Of a stretch of 64,000 nt of DNA, positions 8,807 to 16,571 are shown one piece after another. Made by a program: the position numbers and the translations under genes. The stretch is from the NCBI RefSeq assembly GCF_003007785.1, contig NZ_PXOH01000001.1, forward strand, positions 248,001-312,000. Direction: 5' to 3'. The notes under the pieces were generated by a model. The model made no database searches. It worked only from the letters and a program-made list of their open reading frames with translations, and was not told the origin of the DNA. The stretch comes from Aphanothece hegewaldii CCALA 016 (lineage in GTDB: Bacteria > Cyanobacteriota > Cyanobacteriia > Cyanobacteriales > Microcystaceae). Numbering within the stretch: the first letter of the stretch is position 1; every line of letters begins with the position of its first letter.

Positions 8807-9685
8807 TTAAAATAATCGATTACTGGATTCTTTTGACAAAATTAGCGAAGAAATTACTAAAAGCAATGATGTAATTAACATTAATGTTGAAATTGCATTA
8901 ATGATTGGACTAACGGAAAAGCGAATCATTCCATAAACAAAAAGCGGTAAAGTTGTTGCACCTACTCCAGTGGTAAAAAATGTAATTACAAAATCATCTA
9001 ATGATAAAGTAAATGCTAACAATGCTGCACTAATAATACTAGGTGTAATTAATGGTAAGATAATTAATCTTAGGGTTTGCCATTCATTAGCACCTAAATC
9101 CCATGCTGCCTCTTCTATAAATGGTTCTAACTCTGCAATTCTTCCTCTAACTATTATAGCAACAAATGATAAGCTAAAAGCAATATGTCCTATAATTACA
9201 GTTGGTAATCCTAAAACTAAACGTATTCCTGTAAATGTTTCTATTAGTTTAAAGAGCAGACTAAAAAAGACTAATAAAGAAATTCCCATCGTTATTTCAG
9301 GAATAATAATCGGTAATATCAATAATCCTTCTAACCAACTTTTGCCGCGTATTTGAAATCGTTCTAATGCTAGAGCTAACATCGTTCCCAACAGAGTAGA
9401 AAAAAAAGTTGAAATCACCGCAACAATTAAACTATTTTGTAAAGCTGACCACACCATATCATCGGTAATCTGTGCATTTTTATCAGTAATTCCAGATAAC
9501 AAACTTTGATACCAATCTAAAGTAAATCCTCGCCAAACTGAATTAAATCGTGACGCATTAAAAGAATAAATTATTAAAATAAAAATGGGTAAATATAGAA
9601 AAATTAAGCCAAAAATGGTATTAAACCAAAGCCCATATTTACCGAATTTTCTAATTAATAAATCTAATTTGATTTTTCTAAACAT
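8807..9685 (-). CDS. potC: Spermidine/putrescine-type ABC transporter permease PotC
   Basis: A 292-residue permease with six hydrophobic helices and the cytoplasmic EAA-loop motif EAAWDLGANEWQTLRLIILP, which docks on the ATPase. N-terminal YLPIFILIIYSFNASRF and LALSLDDFVITFF are typical of PotC. It follows potB with only 3 bp between them, so they are co-transcribed. No potA (ATPase) or potD (binding protein) lies within reach, so these must be supplied from elsewhere. Polyamine specificity is inferred from family only. Confidence 0.85.
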   Translation of the reverse strand: MFRKIKLDLLIRKFGKYGLWFNTIFGLIFLYLPIFILIIYSFNASRFNSVWRGFTLDWYQSLLSGITDKNAQITDDMVWSALQNSLIVAVISTFFSTLLGTMLALALERFQIRGKSWLEGLLILPIIIPEITMGISLLVFFSLLFKLIETFTGIRLVLGLPTVIIGHIAFSLSFVAIIVRGRIAELEPFIEEAAWDLGANEWQTLRLIILPLITPSIISAALLAFTLSLDDFVITFFTTGVGATTLPLFVYGMIRFSVSPIINAISTLMLITSLLLVISSLILSKESSNRLF

Positions 9686-9688
9686 TAA

Positions 9689-10570
9689 TTATTTTTGCTT
9701 TTCAAAGGATAATAGATAATACAAAATAGGAATTAAAATAATAGACATCATTACAATAGATAATGCTGAACCAAATGGCCAATCTCTGGATTTAATAAAT
9801 TGATTTTGAATAACATTTCCAATCATAATTGTTTTAGCCCCTCCTAATAAATCTGGTGTAATAAATGCACCGACTGAAGGAATAAAAACTAACAAACTAC
9901 CTGAAATTATTCCTCGACGACTTAAGGGTAAAACAACTCGCCAAAAAGTCTTTAAATCATTCGCACCTAAATCATGTGCCGCCTCAATTAAACTAAAATT
10001 AAACTTTTCTAAGGTAGCATACAAAGGCAAAATCATAAAAGGAAGATAGCCATAAATTAATCCTAAACTAACTGCAAAAGGAGTAAAAAGTAATTCTAAA
10101 GGTTCTTTAATTAAATTTAAACTTTGTAAAATTGTATTAATTACGCCTTCAGTTCTCAGTAAAACCATCCAAGCATAAGTCCTCACTAAAAAATTAGTCC
10201 AAAAGGGAATAATTACTAAAAAGAATAAAATTCTTCGCCAAGGTTGTAAACGTGTCGCTATGAAAAAAGCCATCGGATAGCCTACTATAAGACAAACGAT
10301 TGTTGTGAGAAAAGCTAACCAACAAGAACGCCCTAAAATACCCCAGTAAACACCTTTAGTTAGTCTTTGATAACTATCTAGGGTAAATGTCCAATTCACC
10401 CCGCCATAGGTTCCTCGTTCTAAAAAACTGTAGATTAAAACGAGTAATAACGGTAAAACAAAAAATAGTACCAAAAACATTAAAGCGGGAAAAAGTAGTA
10501 CAAATAAATTGATTTTTTTTCTTGTTTCAAGAGTAGTCGTGCGTTGAGAGTTTTTTATAAATCCTGCCAT
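9689..10570 (-). CDS. potB: Spermidine/putrescine-type ABC transporter permease PotB
   Basis: A 293-residue permease with six hydrophobic helices. The EAA loop reads EAAHDLGANDLKTFWRVVLP and the segment FWTNFLVRTYAWMVLLRTEG is characteristic of PotB. It is the first gene of a two-gene minus-strand operon with potC. Upstream lies a 250-bp spacer shared with the divergent pilin-like gene. The substrate could be another polyamine-like compound; relatives in cyanobacteria are usually annotated for polyamines. Confidence 0.85.
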   Translation of the reverse strand: MAGFIKNSQRTTTLETRKKINLFVLLFPALMFLVLFFVLPLLLVLIYSFLERGTYGGVNWTFTLDSYQRLTKGVYWGILGRSCWLAFLTTIVCLIVGYPMAFFIATRLQPWRRILFFLVIIPFWTNFLVRTYAWMVLLRTEGVINTILQSLNLIKEPLELLFTPFAVSLGLIYGYLPFMILPLYATLEKFNFSLIEAAHDLGANDLKTFWRVVLPLSRRGIISGSLLVFIPSVGAFITPDLLGGAKTIMIGNVIQNQFIKSRDWPFGSALSIVMMSIILIPILYYLLSFEKQK

Positions 10571-10821
10571 AGTTATCGTTTTTTGTTATCAAAACCTTAC
10601 AAATTTGGGATTGATTCAGTAATTTTTCTGAGGTTTGACTTTTAAATTTTACATATTATAAAAGCTCCTTAGATTGATTTTGACCAAATCTAACAGAAAT
10701 TGTGGGAAATCACGATAATTTTGGTCATTTTAATCACCCAATTTGCTGCATCTACAATTTTTATTTTTCTATAAAATTTCCACTCACTTCTTTTCTGATA
10801 TGGAGGTGAAAAACAATTGAT

Positions 10822-11427
10822 ATGACTGCATCAAACAAAAAAGTATTTTACTGTACAAAATTGAAGCAACAACCTGTTTATAATTTTGTTTTAAGCATTA
10901 ACGTCAATACAGGTTTAACCCTATTAGAATTAATGATTACTCTTGTTCTAATAGGAATTTTAATAACGATCGCATTTAGTGTAATGAGTCGTTTGATGTC
11001 TTGGTTTCGTTTAAATATTGCGACCTTTCAACTCTCGCAACAATGGAAAACAACTCGTTATGAGGCAACGGGTAAAGGTTCACTTCCTATGTCAGTTTGT
11101 ATGGCAGAAATTCTACCAGAACAAATTCAGTACACCCAAATTCAAGGGAGTAACTGCGAAGTAGCGACCCAATGGCTTTTTCTCCCCCAAGGTGTCAGTA
11201 TAGATACAAATAATTCAACTTTGCCTACTGTCAATGGAATTGCAGGGAATGGCGGAAAATATTATCGGGCGAGTTGGGCTGATACGCAAGGTGGAATGGG
11301 AGGCTCTTGGGGACAATTAGGTAGAATTGTGCTGATTACCCCCCCAATTTCGGCAAAAAAGTGTTTATTTCTTTTTAAGGTCGATGGAAGCTGGAATATT
11401 AGAGAAAATGCCAATTGTAATAAATGA
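10822..11427 (+). CDS. Prepilin-like protein with type IV pilin N-terminal methylation motif
   Basis: A 201-residue protein. Residues 31-50 read GLTLLELMITLVLIGILITI: Gly before the cleavage site, Glu at +5 and the hydrophobic helix that anchors pilins and pseudopilins. The leader is about 31 residues, long compared with the usual 6-20. GGAGGTG lies 13 bp upstream of the ATG. Four Cys residues follow in the globular part, near CMAEIL, SNCEVA, KKCLFLF and ANCNK, and could form disulfides. No pilus assembly gene is nearby, so it may be a minor pilin or a GspH-like pseudopilin serving a machine encoded elsewhere. Confidence 0.75.
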   Translation: MTASNKKVFYCTKLKQQPVYNFVLSINVNTGLTLLELMITLVLIGILITIAFSVMSRLMSWFRLNIATFQLSQQWKTTRYEATGKGSLPMSVCMAEILPEQIQYTQIQGSNCEVATQWLFLPQGVSIDTNNSTLPTVNGIAGNGGKYYRASWADTQGGMGGSWGQLGRIVLITPPISAKKCLFLFKVDGSWNIRENANCNK

Positions 11428-11430
11428 TGT

Positions 11431-11592
11431 TTAAATCCACATATCATACAAGTCCCACAATCCTTCTAGTCCGATGACACCGTTTTGACAAATTGCCTCT
11501 TCTTCTTTTGCAGAAAAAGTTACAGAATTAACTTGCTTTTCTTGAGAAGTTGCTTTAAGCTTTTTAGAGGGAACGAAAAACTTTTTAATCAT
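11431..11592 (-). CDS. Possible 53-residue peptide, unknown
   Basis: A small frame that I cannot assign. The ATG at 11592 is preceded by TTGGAG at 9 bp, better than the longer frame starting at 11661. The product has a basic first half (MIKKFFVPSKKLKATSQEK) and a C-terminal part rich in Gly, Leu, Trp, Asp and aromatic residues: a lone Cys in EEAICQNG, then GLEGLWDLYDMWI. A basic leader-like half followed by a bulky tail resembles ribosomally made peptide precursors, but no modifying enzyme is adjacent. It ends 3 bp from the convergent pilin gene. It may not be expressed. Confidence 0.35.
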   Translation of the reverse strand: MIKKFFVPSKKLKATSQEKQVNSVTFSAKEEEAICQNGVIGLEGLWDLYDMWI

Positions 11593-12054
11593 AAGTTGTA
11601 ACTCCAACAGGACGGGTTTTAACTTTATTTCAAGTTGTAGGTGTGACTTGTTTAAACTCAAGTTTCTTTAAGCGAGCCGAAGAAAAAAAGCCGACTTAAA
11701 AAACAAAAGATTTGGCGATCTTTTATTTCTTGGTCAATTTCTTATTTTTAAACGAGCAATTTTAGGATTTAGTGCGGATGCAAGATTTAAGCTGTTTTTA
11801 AATCACAACTATTTCCAAAAACTCCTAGACCAGCTATAAAAGCTGACTAAGTTTTTGTTTTTAGAAATTATTTTGAAAGAAAAATAATGTGTGAAAATGA
11901 GGCTTACTGATAATATTAAAGAACTTAATGAACTTTTAACTGTAAGTTATTTTTTGAGTTAAAGGTCATTAAAGTATCTTATTTATTTATAATATCCCAA
12001 AACAGATGAGAACTTACGCTCATTTCAGCAAAATATGAAAAAAGGTAATATTTC
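11593..12054. other. Gene-poor AT-rich stretch with weak hairpins
   Basis: About 460 bp without a convincing gene. Two short inverted repeats are visible: AAAAGAT/ATCTTTT around 11700-11725 and CAGCT/AGCTG with an ATAAA loop near 11830, the latter followed by T-rich sequence. Neither is GC-rich enough to be a confident terminator. The region would have to contain the promoter of the small minus-strand peptide frame and the end of the SAM hydrolase transcript. Confidence 0.4.
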
Positions 12055-12840
12055 TTAACATACCAAATTAACGGGATCACCCCAATCTAACTGTAGTTGT
12101 GCTTGAGCATTTCCGTTTCTAACCGCAATTTCTAGCCAACTATGACTACCGATTAGGGCTACTGCTTCACCTAGAGCAACATCACTATAAGTATTTCCCA
12201 TTGGAATGATAACATCTTTAATCTTGAGTTGCCAGTGGGAAAGTGCCGGCGGTATCGCAGTAGAGGGAATATTCGTAATCAGATTCCCGAAAACATCGAT
12301 ATATTGAATGTATCCCATAATTTTTGTGGGTGTCTTCTCAAAGCTTGGGGGAGAAAGTCGCACTAAATGAGCAGGATCGATCAAGTCTCCCAATTCTTGT
12401 AATGGTACACCACTGGCTAGATGTGCAGCCACAGAAGCAAAAATATCTCGACCATGAAATGTAGTGCTAGGACGAGATGTGAGCCAATATTGAGCATTAG
12501 TCAGACTAACTGCCTTCAAAGCTTGTGATAAATCGAGAATACCGCTAAATAACCCATTATCTGGCCCAACTAAATAGCCTTCTTTAAATTGTATCGCTAT
12601 TCCTTGGCGTTGACTGCCGACTCCAGGATCAACGATCGCCAAATGAATCGTACCATGTGGAAAATAAGAATAAGCATTCATTAGACAGAATCGACCTGCA
12701 AGAATATTTTGCGGTGGGATTTGATGGGTTAGATCGATTACTCTTAGTGATGGGTTAATGGTTGCGATCGCTCCTTTCATTACACCCACATACACATCCT
12801 GTAAACCAAAATCAGTCAGTAGGGTTATTACGGTAGTCAT
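12055..12840 (-). CDS. SAM hydrolase (SAM hydroxide adenosyltransferase, DUF62 family)
   Basis: A 261-residue enzyme of the duf62 group, which hydrolyses S-adenosylmethionine to adenosine and methionine and is related to the fluorinase and chlorinase. Visible marks are LLTDFGLQDVYVGVMKG near the start, the central IVDPGVGSQRQGI, and LVGPDNGLFSGIL. The C-terminal domain contains YIQYIDVFGNLITNIP. Length is typical. The gene is monocistronic. It is divergent from a 53-residue cyanobacterial protein, and their 135-bp spacer carries a promoter-like site and an inverted repeat. Halogenating activity is unlikely without further evidence. Confidence 0.85.
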   Translation of the reverse strand: MTTVITLLTDFGLQDVYVGVMKGAIATINPSLRVIDLTHQIPPQNILAGRFCLMNAYSYFPHGTIHLAIVDPGVGSQRQGIAIQFKEGYLVGPDNGLFSGILDLSQALKAVSLTNAQYWLTSRPSTTFHGRDIFASVAAHLASGVPLQELGDLIDPAHLVRLSPPSFEKTPTKIMGYIQYIDVFGNLITNIPSTAIPPALSHWQLKIKDVIIPMGNTYSDVALGEAVALIGSHSWLEIAVRNGNAQAQLQLDWGDPVNLVC

Positions 12841-12903
12841 CCTTAGTTTTTCCGTAAGTGTTGCTATTTTATTAAGTTTTTCTAATGTTCGGTAACAACT
12901 TAT

Positions 12904-12937
12904 ACACTTTTGTAAGCAAAGTGTTATCTTATATATA
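12904..12937 (+). promoter_or_regulatory. Candidate promoter with overlapping inverted repeat
   Basis: TTGTAA (12910-12915) and TATATA (12932-12937) are separated by 16 bp, a plausible sigma-70 promoter about 38 bp ahead of the ATG at 12976. ACACTTT (12904-12910) and AAAGTGT (12918-12924) form a 7-bp inverted repeat over the -35 region, so a dimeric regulator could bind there. The repeat also lies between this gene and the divergent SAM hydrolase. Sequence evidence only. Confidence 0.45.
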
Positions 12938-12975
12938 AGGGTAAATGATTAAATCTATAAATAAAACTGTCCACC

Positions 12976-13137
12976 ATGAACAAGAATCGTCAACAGTTGG
13001 TAACCAAAGCAGTTTCCGCCCATCGGGAAAGTCTGCGTAAAAATTTACAGCACCGTTTAGAAATTGCTAGAGCCAAAGGAAATGATGCTTTAGTCAGACA
13101 ATTAGAAGCAGAAGCATCTTACTTAAATCTAAACTAA
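12976..13137 (+). CDS. Conserved-looking 53-residue cyanobacterial protein
   Basis: A short, basic, fully helical-looking protein that begins MNKNRQQLVTKAVSAHRESL and ends in EASYLNLN. It has a good promoter-like site upstream. Its middle, HRLEIARAKGNDALVRQLE, resembles the C-terminus of the DUF4278 protein at 28112-28507 (RRLEIALANGDDQLINLLK). This points to a shared small helical module found alone and as a fusion. No function is known. Confidence that it is coding rests on the promoter, the composition and this internal match. Confidence 0.65.
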   Translation: MNKNRQQLVTKAVSAHRESLRKNLQHRLEIARAKGNDALVRQLEAEASYLNLN

Positions 13138-13255
13138 ATGTTTTTTCAATCTTGGTTAGTTGTTAGTTACACAGTGATTAGAGTTTTCTCTAGTCACTTC
13201 ATTTTTTTTGGTTATATTTAAAGGATTTGGAGATTAAACCCATACATCGATTATC

Positions 13256-14305
13256 ATGCAAGTTGATTTTCAACCCTTTACTATTCATAAACGCTTTCCT
13301 TTAACCATTAGTCGTGGTACAACAGCCGAGAATACTAATATTTGGGTACGCATACAAGCAGAAGAAATAGAGGGATGGGGAGAAGCTTCACCCTTTTCTA
13401 TTGTTCAAGAAGGCAAAAAAGATACAGATAAAGTTATACAAGAATTAGCACAAATTACGCCACATTTAGCTAAATATCATCCTTTAGAACGACAACAGAT
13501 CGAAGAACTTTTACTACACAATAACATCTCTTCAGTCACACGAGCCGCGATCGATATGGCACTATACGACTGGCTGGGAAAACGCGCTGATTTGCCATTG
13601 TGGAGGCTTTTGGGACTGGATAAAAGTGCCATCGTACCCATCTCCGTAACGGTAGGCATCAACACCCCGGAAGGCGCGAAAAAACGGGTTAGAGACTGGA
13701 TGGAATTGATGGATGTCAAACTGATTAAAATAAAACTGGGTTCACCCAAAGGAATAGCCGCAGACAAAGAGATGCTTTTAGCCATCAAAGAAGAAGCATC
13801 TAATATTCCCCTGATGGTTGATGCAAATGGGGGATGGAGTTTAGATAATGCTTTAAAAATGAGTGAATGGTTAGCACAACAAGGCGTGATCTATATCGAA
13901 CAACCTTTAGCCGTTGGTCAGGAAAAAGATCTATTTTTATTGTATCAGCGATTGCCCCTGCCGATTTTTGTCGATGAGAGTTGTTTTAGTAGCTTAGATA
14001 TCCCTCGTCTTGCTTCTTGTGTACATGGTATTAATATCAAAATGATGAAAGCAGGAGGAATAAGCGAAGTTTTACGAATGATTCACATTGCCAAAGGGTG
14101 TGGTTTACAAGTAATGTTTGGCTGTTACTCCGATAGTAGCTTATCTAATACAGCTATGTCGGTGTTATCCCCTCTTGTAGACTATCTTGACTTAGATAGT
14201 CACTTAAATTTAATCGATGATCCCTTTATTGGGGCAAAATTAGAGGAAGGAAAATTATTACCCAATGATTTACCAGGTTTAGGAGTTACCCAAAAAATAA
14301 GTTAA
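13256..14305 (+). CDS. Dipeptide epimerase / enolase-superfamily racemase
   Basis: A 349-residue muconate-cycloisomerase-like enzyme. The catalytic KxK is in LIKIKLGSP, and metal ligands are in LMVDANGGW, YIEQPL and FVDESC. The second catalytic Lys is in INIKMMKAGG. This set fits L-Ala-D/L-Glu epimerases (YkfB/YcjG), which recycle murein peptides, and also the related N-acetyl-glutamate racemase DgcA. Its stop overlaps the start of the DUF1611 gene (TAATG), so the two are translationally coupled. In marine bacteria, DUF1611 (DgcN) and DgcA form a D-glutamate pathway, which makes that reading attractive here. Confidence 0.85.
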   Translation: MQVDFQPFTIHKRFPLTISRGTTAENTNIWVRIQAEEIEGWGEASPFSIVQEGKKDTDKVIQELAQITPHLAKYHPLERQQIEELLLHNNISSVTRAAIDMALYDWLGKRADLPLWRLLGLDKSAIVPISVTVGINTPEGAKKRVRDWMELMDVKLIKIKLGSPKGIAADKEMLLAIKEEASNIPLMVDANGGWSLDNALKMSEWLAQQGVIYIEQPLAVGQEKDLFLLYQRLPLPIFVDESCFSSLDIPRLASCVHGINIKMMKAGGISEVLRMIHIAKGCGLQVMFGCYSDSSLSNTAMSVLSPLVDYLDLDSHLNLIDDPFIGAKLEEGKLLPNDLPGLGVTQKIS

Positions 14306-15351
14306 TGCTTTTAACCTCTGATCATCGAGTTGCTATACTGCTACATGAAGGAATTTCCGGCACACAGGGAAAAACGGGACTTGCTTATATTCGTTACGGG
14401 GGATCTCCCGTTGTTGCGATCATTGATGCACAGAATGCGGGACAATCTTCATCAGCATTAACAGGTATAGCGAAAGATATTCCAATTGTTGCGAGTTTAC
14501 AAGACACATTAGATTATAATCCAGATGTTTTACTTATTGGTATTGCGCCATCTGGGGGTATTTTACCCGATGCTTGGTATGAAGAAGTTAAACTAGCGGT
14601 TACTCAAGGAATATCGATCGTCAATGGTTTACATACGCCCCTGTCGCCTCATTTTCCTATCTTAAAAGACGGTCAATGGATTTGGGATATTCGACAAGAA
14701 CCTGTGGGGTTACGAGTCGGTAAAGCAAGAACAAAATCACTTTCATGTCAGCGTATCTTGACAATAGGAACGGATATGAGTGTCGGAAAAATGTCTACCA
14801 GTATTGAGTTAAACCGACTTGCACAAAAAAGAGGCATTAAATCTAAATTTCTTGCAACTGGACAAGGCGGCATAATGATAGCAGGAGAAGGAATTCCTTT
14901 AGATGCCATTAGAGTCGATTTTGCGGCGGGTGCAGTCGAGCAAATGGTGTTAGAGTCAGGAAAAGATCACGATATTTTATGGATTGAGGGACAAGGTTCT
15001 CTTTTACATCCAGGTTCAACCGCAACATTACCCCTCATTCGTGGCAGTCAACCTACTGATCTAATTTTAGTCCATCGTTTCGGCCAAATTCATATTAAAG
15101 ATTTGCCTAATATTCTCATTCCTCCACTAACAGAAGTGATTAAACTATATGAAATGGTTGCTAGTGCTGGTGGAACTTTTGAACCTGCTAAAATCAAAGG
15201 CATTAGTTTAAATACTTTTCATCTCGATCATGAAGACGCAAAAACCGCTATTACCAAAGTACAGGATGAAACGGGTTTACCCTGTACTGATGTGGTAAGA
15301 TTTGGGGGAGATGTTTTATTAGATGCTGTGTTGAGTGGCTCAAAACATTAA
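14305..15351 (+). CDS. DUF1611 family protein, DgcN-like (possible D-glutamate N-acetyltransferase)
   Basis: A 348-residue DUF1611 protein with an N-terminal Rossmann-like half and a P-loop-like C-terminal half. TIGTDMSVGKMSTSIELNRL near residue 155 is the nucleotide- or CoA-binding loop. It is followed by FLATGQGGIMIAGEGIPLD and WIEGQGSLLHPG, both family hallmarks. Characterised relatives (DgcN) acetylate D-glutamate using acetyl-CoA. Coupling to an epimerase upstream mirrors the DgcN-DgcA pair. The last 4 bp overlap the convergent DUF3181 gene. Substrate is inferred from the partner. Confidence 0.8.
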   Translation: MLLTSDHRVAILLHEGISGTQGKTGLAYIRYGGSPVVAIIDAQNAGQSSSALTGIAKDIPIVASLQDTLDYNPDVLLIGIAPSGGILPDAWYEEVKLAVTQGISIVNGLHTPLSPHFPILKDGQWIWDIRQEPVGLRVGKARTKSLSCQRILTIGTDMSVGKMSTSIELNRLAQKRGIKSKFLATGQGGIMIAGEGIPLDAIRVDFAAGAVEQMVLESGKDHDILWIEGQGSLLHPGSTATLPLIRGSQPTDLILVHRFGQIHIKDLPNILIPPLTEVIKLYEMVASAGGTFEPAKIKGISLNTFHLDHEDAKTAITKVQDETGLPCTDVVRFGGDVLLDAVLSGSKH

Positions 15352-15650
15352 TATTCATCTTGGAACTTTTCGAGGATATCCATCAAGCTGACTTGGCATT
15401 TCATCGGTAATAAATCAGCCAAAGAAACCTCTATTTTTCCACCCCCTAAAGGGACTTTAATTTCTTTAAGAACTTTAGTAACCGTTTCTTCTGATAAGGA
15501 TTTATCTTCAATCAGTTGAAAAACTTTTTGGGCTACAGTTGTATGAAGATGAGCATCATTAAGATGTAAATGCCATTTTGCTACATCGATGTATACATTT
15601 TCGCCAATTTCGGCGGCTAATGATTCAATTGCAGGTGTTAGATTAGCCAT
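15348..15650 (-). CDS. DUF3181 family protein
   Basis: A 100-residue soluble protein restricted to cyanobacteria as far as I know. AEIGENVYIDVAKWHLHLND near the N-terminus and KVPLGGGKIEVSLADLLP near the C-terminus match what I remember of DUF3181. No catalytic motif is apparent. It is 4 bp downstream of a two-TM protein gene on the same strand, so the two are probably co-transcribed. Function unknown. Confidence 0.75.
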   Translation of the reverse strand: MANLTPAIESLAAEIGENVYIDVAKWHLHLNDAHLHTTVAQKVFQLIEDKSLSEETVTKVLKEIKVPLGGGKIEVSLADLLPMKCQVSLMDILEKFQDEY

Positions 15651-15654
15651 AATT

Positions 15655-15903
15655 TTAGTTAGATTCTACTGAATAATCGGCAATGAATGCGATATAAATG
15701 AGATGAGCGAATAAAATTGTCGCCCAAACGCCAGAAAACACAGTCAGCCATGTCCAATCAATAAACTTAATGATATGGAAAAACCATAAACCAGAATTAA
15801 TAGCGGCAAAAGTAGCAACATGAACCGCAAAATTCATGCGATCATCTAGTTTACGATAGGCGGGCTCATTGCGATCGGGTTTTCGTGGCCAACGTGGAGG
15901 CAT
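15655..15903 (-). CDS. 2TM domain-containing small membrane protein
   Basis: An 82-residue protein with a polar, Arg/Pro-rich N-terminus (MPPRWPRKPDRNEPAYRKLD) and two hydrophobic helices, FAVHVATFAAINSGLWFFHI and LTVFSGVWATILFAHLIYIA, linked by a short loop. This is the layout of the 2TM domain family found in cyanobacteria. It lies between moaC and the DUF3181 gene on the same strand, with 29 bp to moaC. Function unknown. Confidence 0.7.
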   Translation of the reverse strand: MPPRWPRKPDRNEPAYRKLDDRMNFAVHVATFAAINSGLWFFHIIKFIDWTWLTVFSGVWATILFAHLIYIAFIADYSVESN

Positions 15904-15932
15904 AATTTAAAACAGAACAAATACTGATATTT

Positions 15933-16436
15933 CTATTTTAATTCTTTAACGGAATAATCTCCTGATTTTCCTCCAGTTTTACTAAGTAGGCGAATATTTT
16001 CAATTTGCATGGATTTTTCTAAGGCTTTAGCCATATCATACAGCGTCAAAGCCGCCACCGAAACCGCCGTTAACGCTTCCATTTCGACACCTGTTTCCGC
16101 TTTTGTGACAACAGTCGCCCGAATTTGATAACCTGGTAACTCCGCATCAGGAATTAAATTTACTTCTATTTTGCCTAACGGTAAAGGATGACACAAGGGA
16201 ATTAAATTAGATGTCTGTTTTGCTGCCATAATTCCCGCTATTTTCGCCGTACCTAAAACATCGCCTTTGGGTGCGTTACCTGCTGCAATGGCTGTAAATG
16301 TGGCTAGAGTCATTCTAACTTGACAGGCGGCGATCGCTTCTCTCAAGGTTTGAGATTTCCCCGAAACGTCTACCATTTGGGCATCCCCTTGATCGTTGAG
16401 ATGTGTTAAAGACAAATTTTGATTAACCTCTTGCAT
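15933..16436 (-). CDS. moaC: Cyclic pyranopterin monophosphate synthase MoaC
   Basis: A 167-residue enzyme of molybdenum-cofactor synthesis. It converts the 3',8-cyclo-GTP product of MoaA into cyclic pyranopterin monophosphate. Conserved features are [16 protein letters not shown] at the start, [15 protein letters not shown] in the middle and [20 protein letters not shown], followed by [11 protein letters not shown] and [12 protein letters not shown] at the end. Length is normal. No other moa gene is in the window. It is transcribed away from the tRNA-Arg gene, 46 bp upstream. Confidence 0.95.
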   Translation of the reverse strand: MQEVNQNLSLTHLNDQGDAQMVDVSGKSQTLREAIAACQVRMTLATFTAIAAGNAPKGDVLGTAKIAGIMAAKQTSNLIPLCHPLPLGKIEVNLIPDAELPGYQIRATVVTKAETGVEMEALTAVSVAALTLYDMAKALEKSMQIENIRLLSKTGGKSGDYSVKELK

Positions 16437-16482
16437 TCTACTATTTAGTTATGTTATTATGGTTTACTGTTGGAAACAACGA

Positions 16483-16555
16483 GGGCTTGTAGCTTAGTGG
16501 ATAGAGTGCATGGCTACGGACCATGAGGTCGGGGGTTCGAATCCCTCCAAGCCCG
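16483..16555 (+). tRNA. tRNA-Arg (anticodon ACG)
   Basis: A 73-nt cloverleaf. The acceptor stem GGGCTTG/CAAGCCC is perfect. The D-stem GCTT/GAGT pairs with wobbles, and the anticodon stem CATGG/CCATG is perfect around the loop CTACGGA, giving anticodon ACG. The T-arm GGGGG-TTCGAAT-CCCTC is standard, with a G discriminator. The 3' CCA is not encoded. A34 should be deaminated to inosine to read CGU/CGC/CGA. Confidence 0.95.
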
Positions 16556-16571
16556 CTAAATTTTTAGAATA

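Noticed and set aside
8970..9356. Plus-strand frame of 128 codons inside potC
   Set aside because: Antisense shadow; potC has clear family motifs on the other strand and the plus-strand product resembles nothing.
12055..12840. Possible SAM-dependent halogenase
   Set aside because: The sequence fits the common SAM hydrolase group and lacks any secondary-metabolite neighbourhood, so halogenation is not supported.
13477..13788. Minus-strand frame of 103 codons inside the dipeptide epimerase gene
   Set aside because: Shadow of a strongly supported enzyme gene; no ribosome site, no domain.
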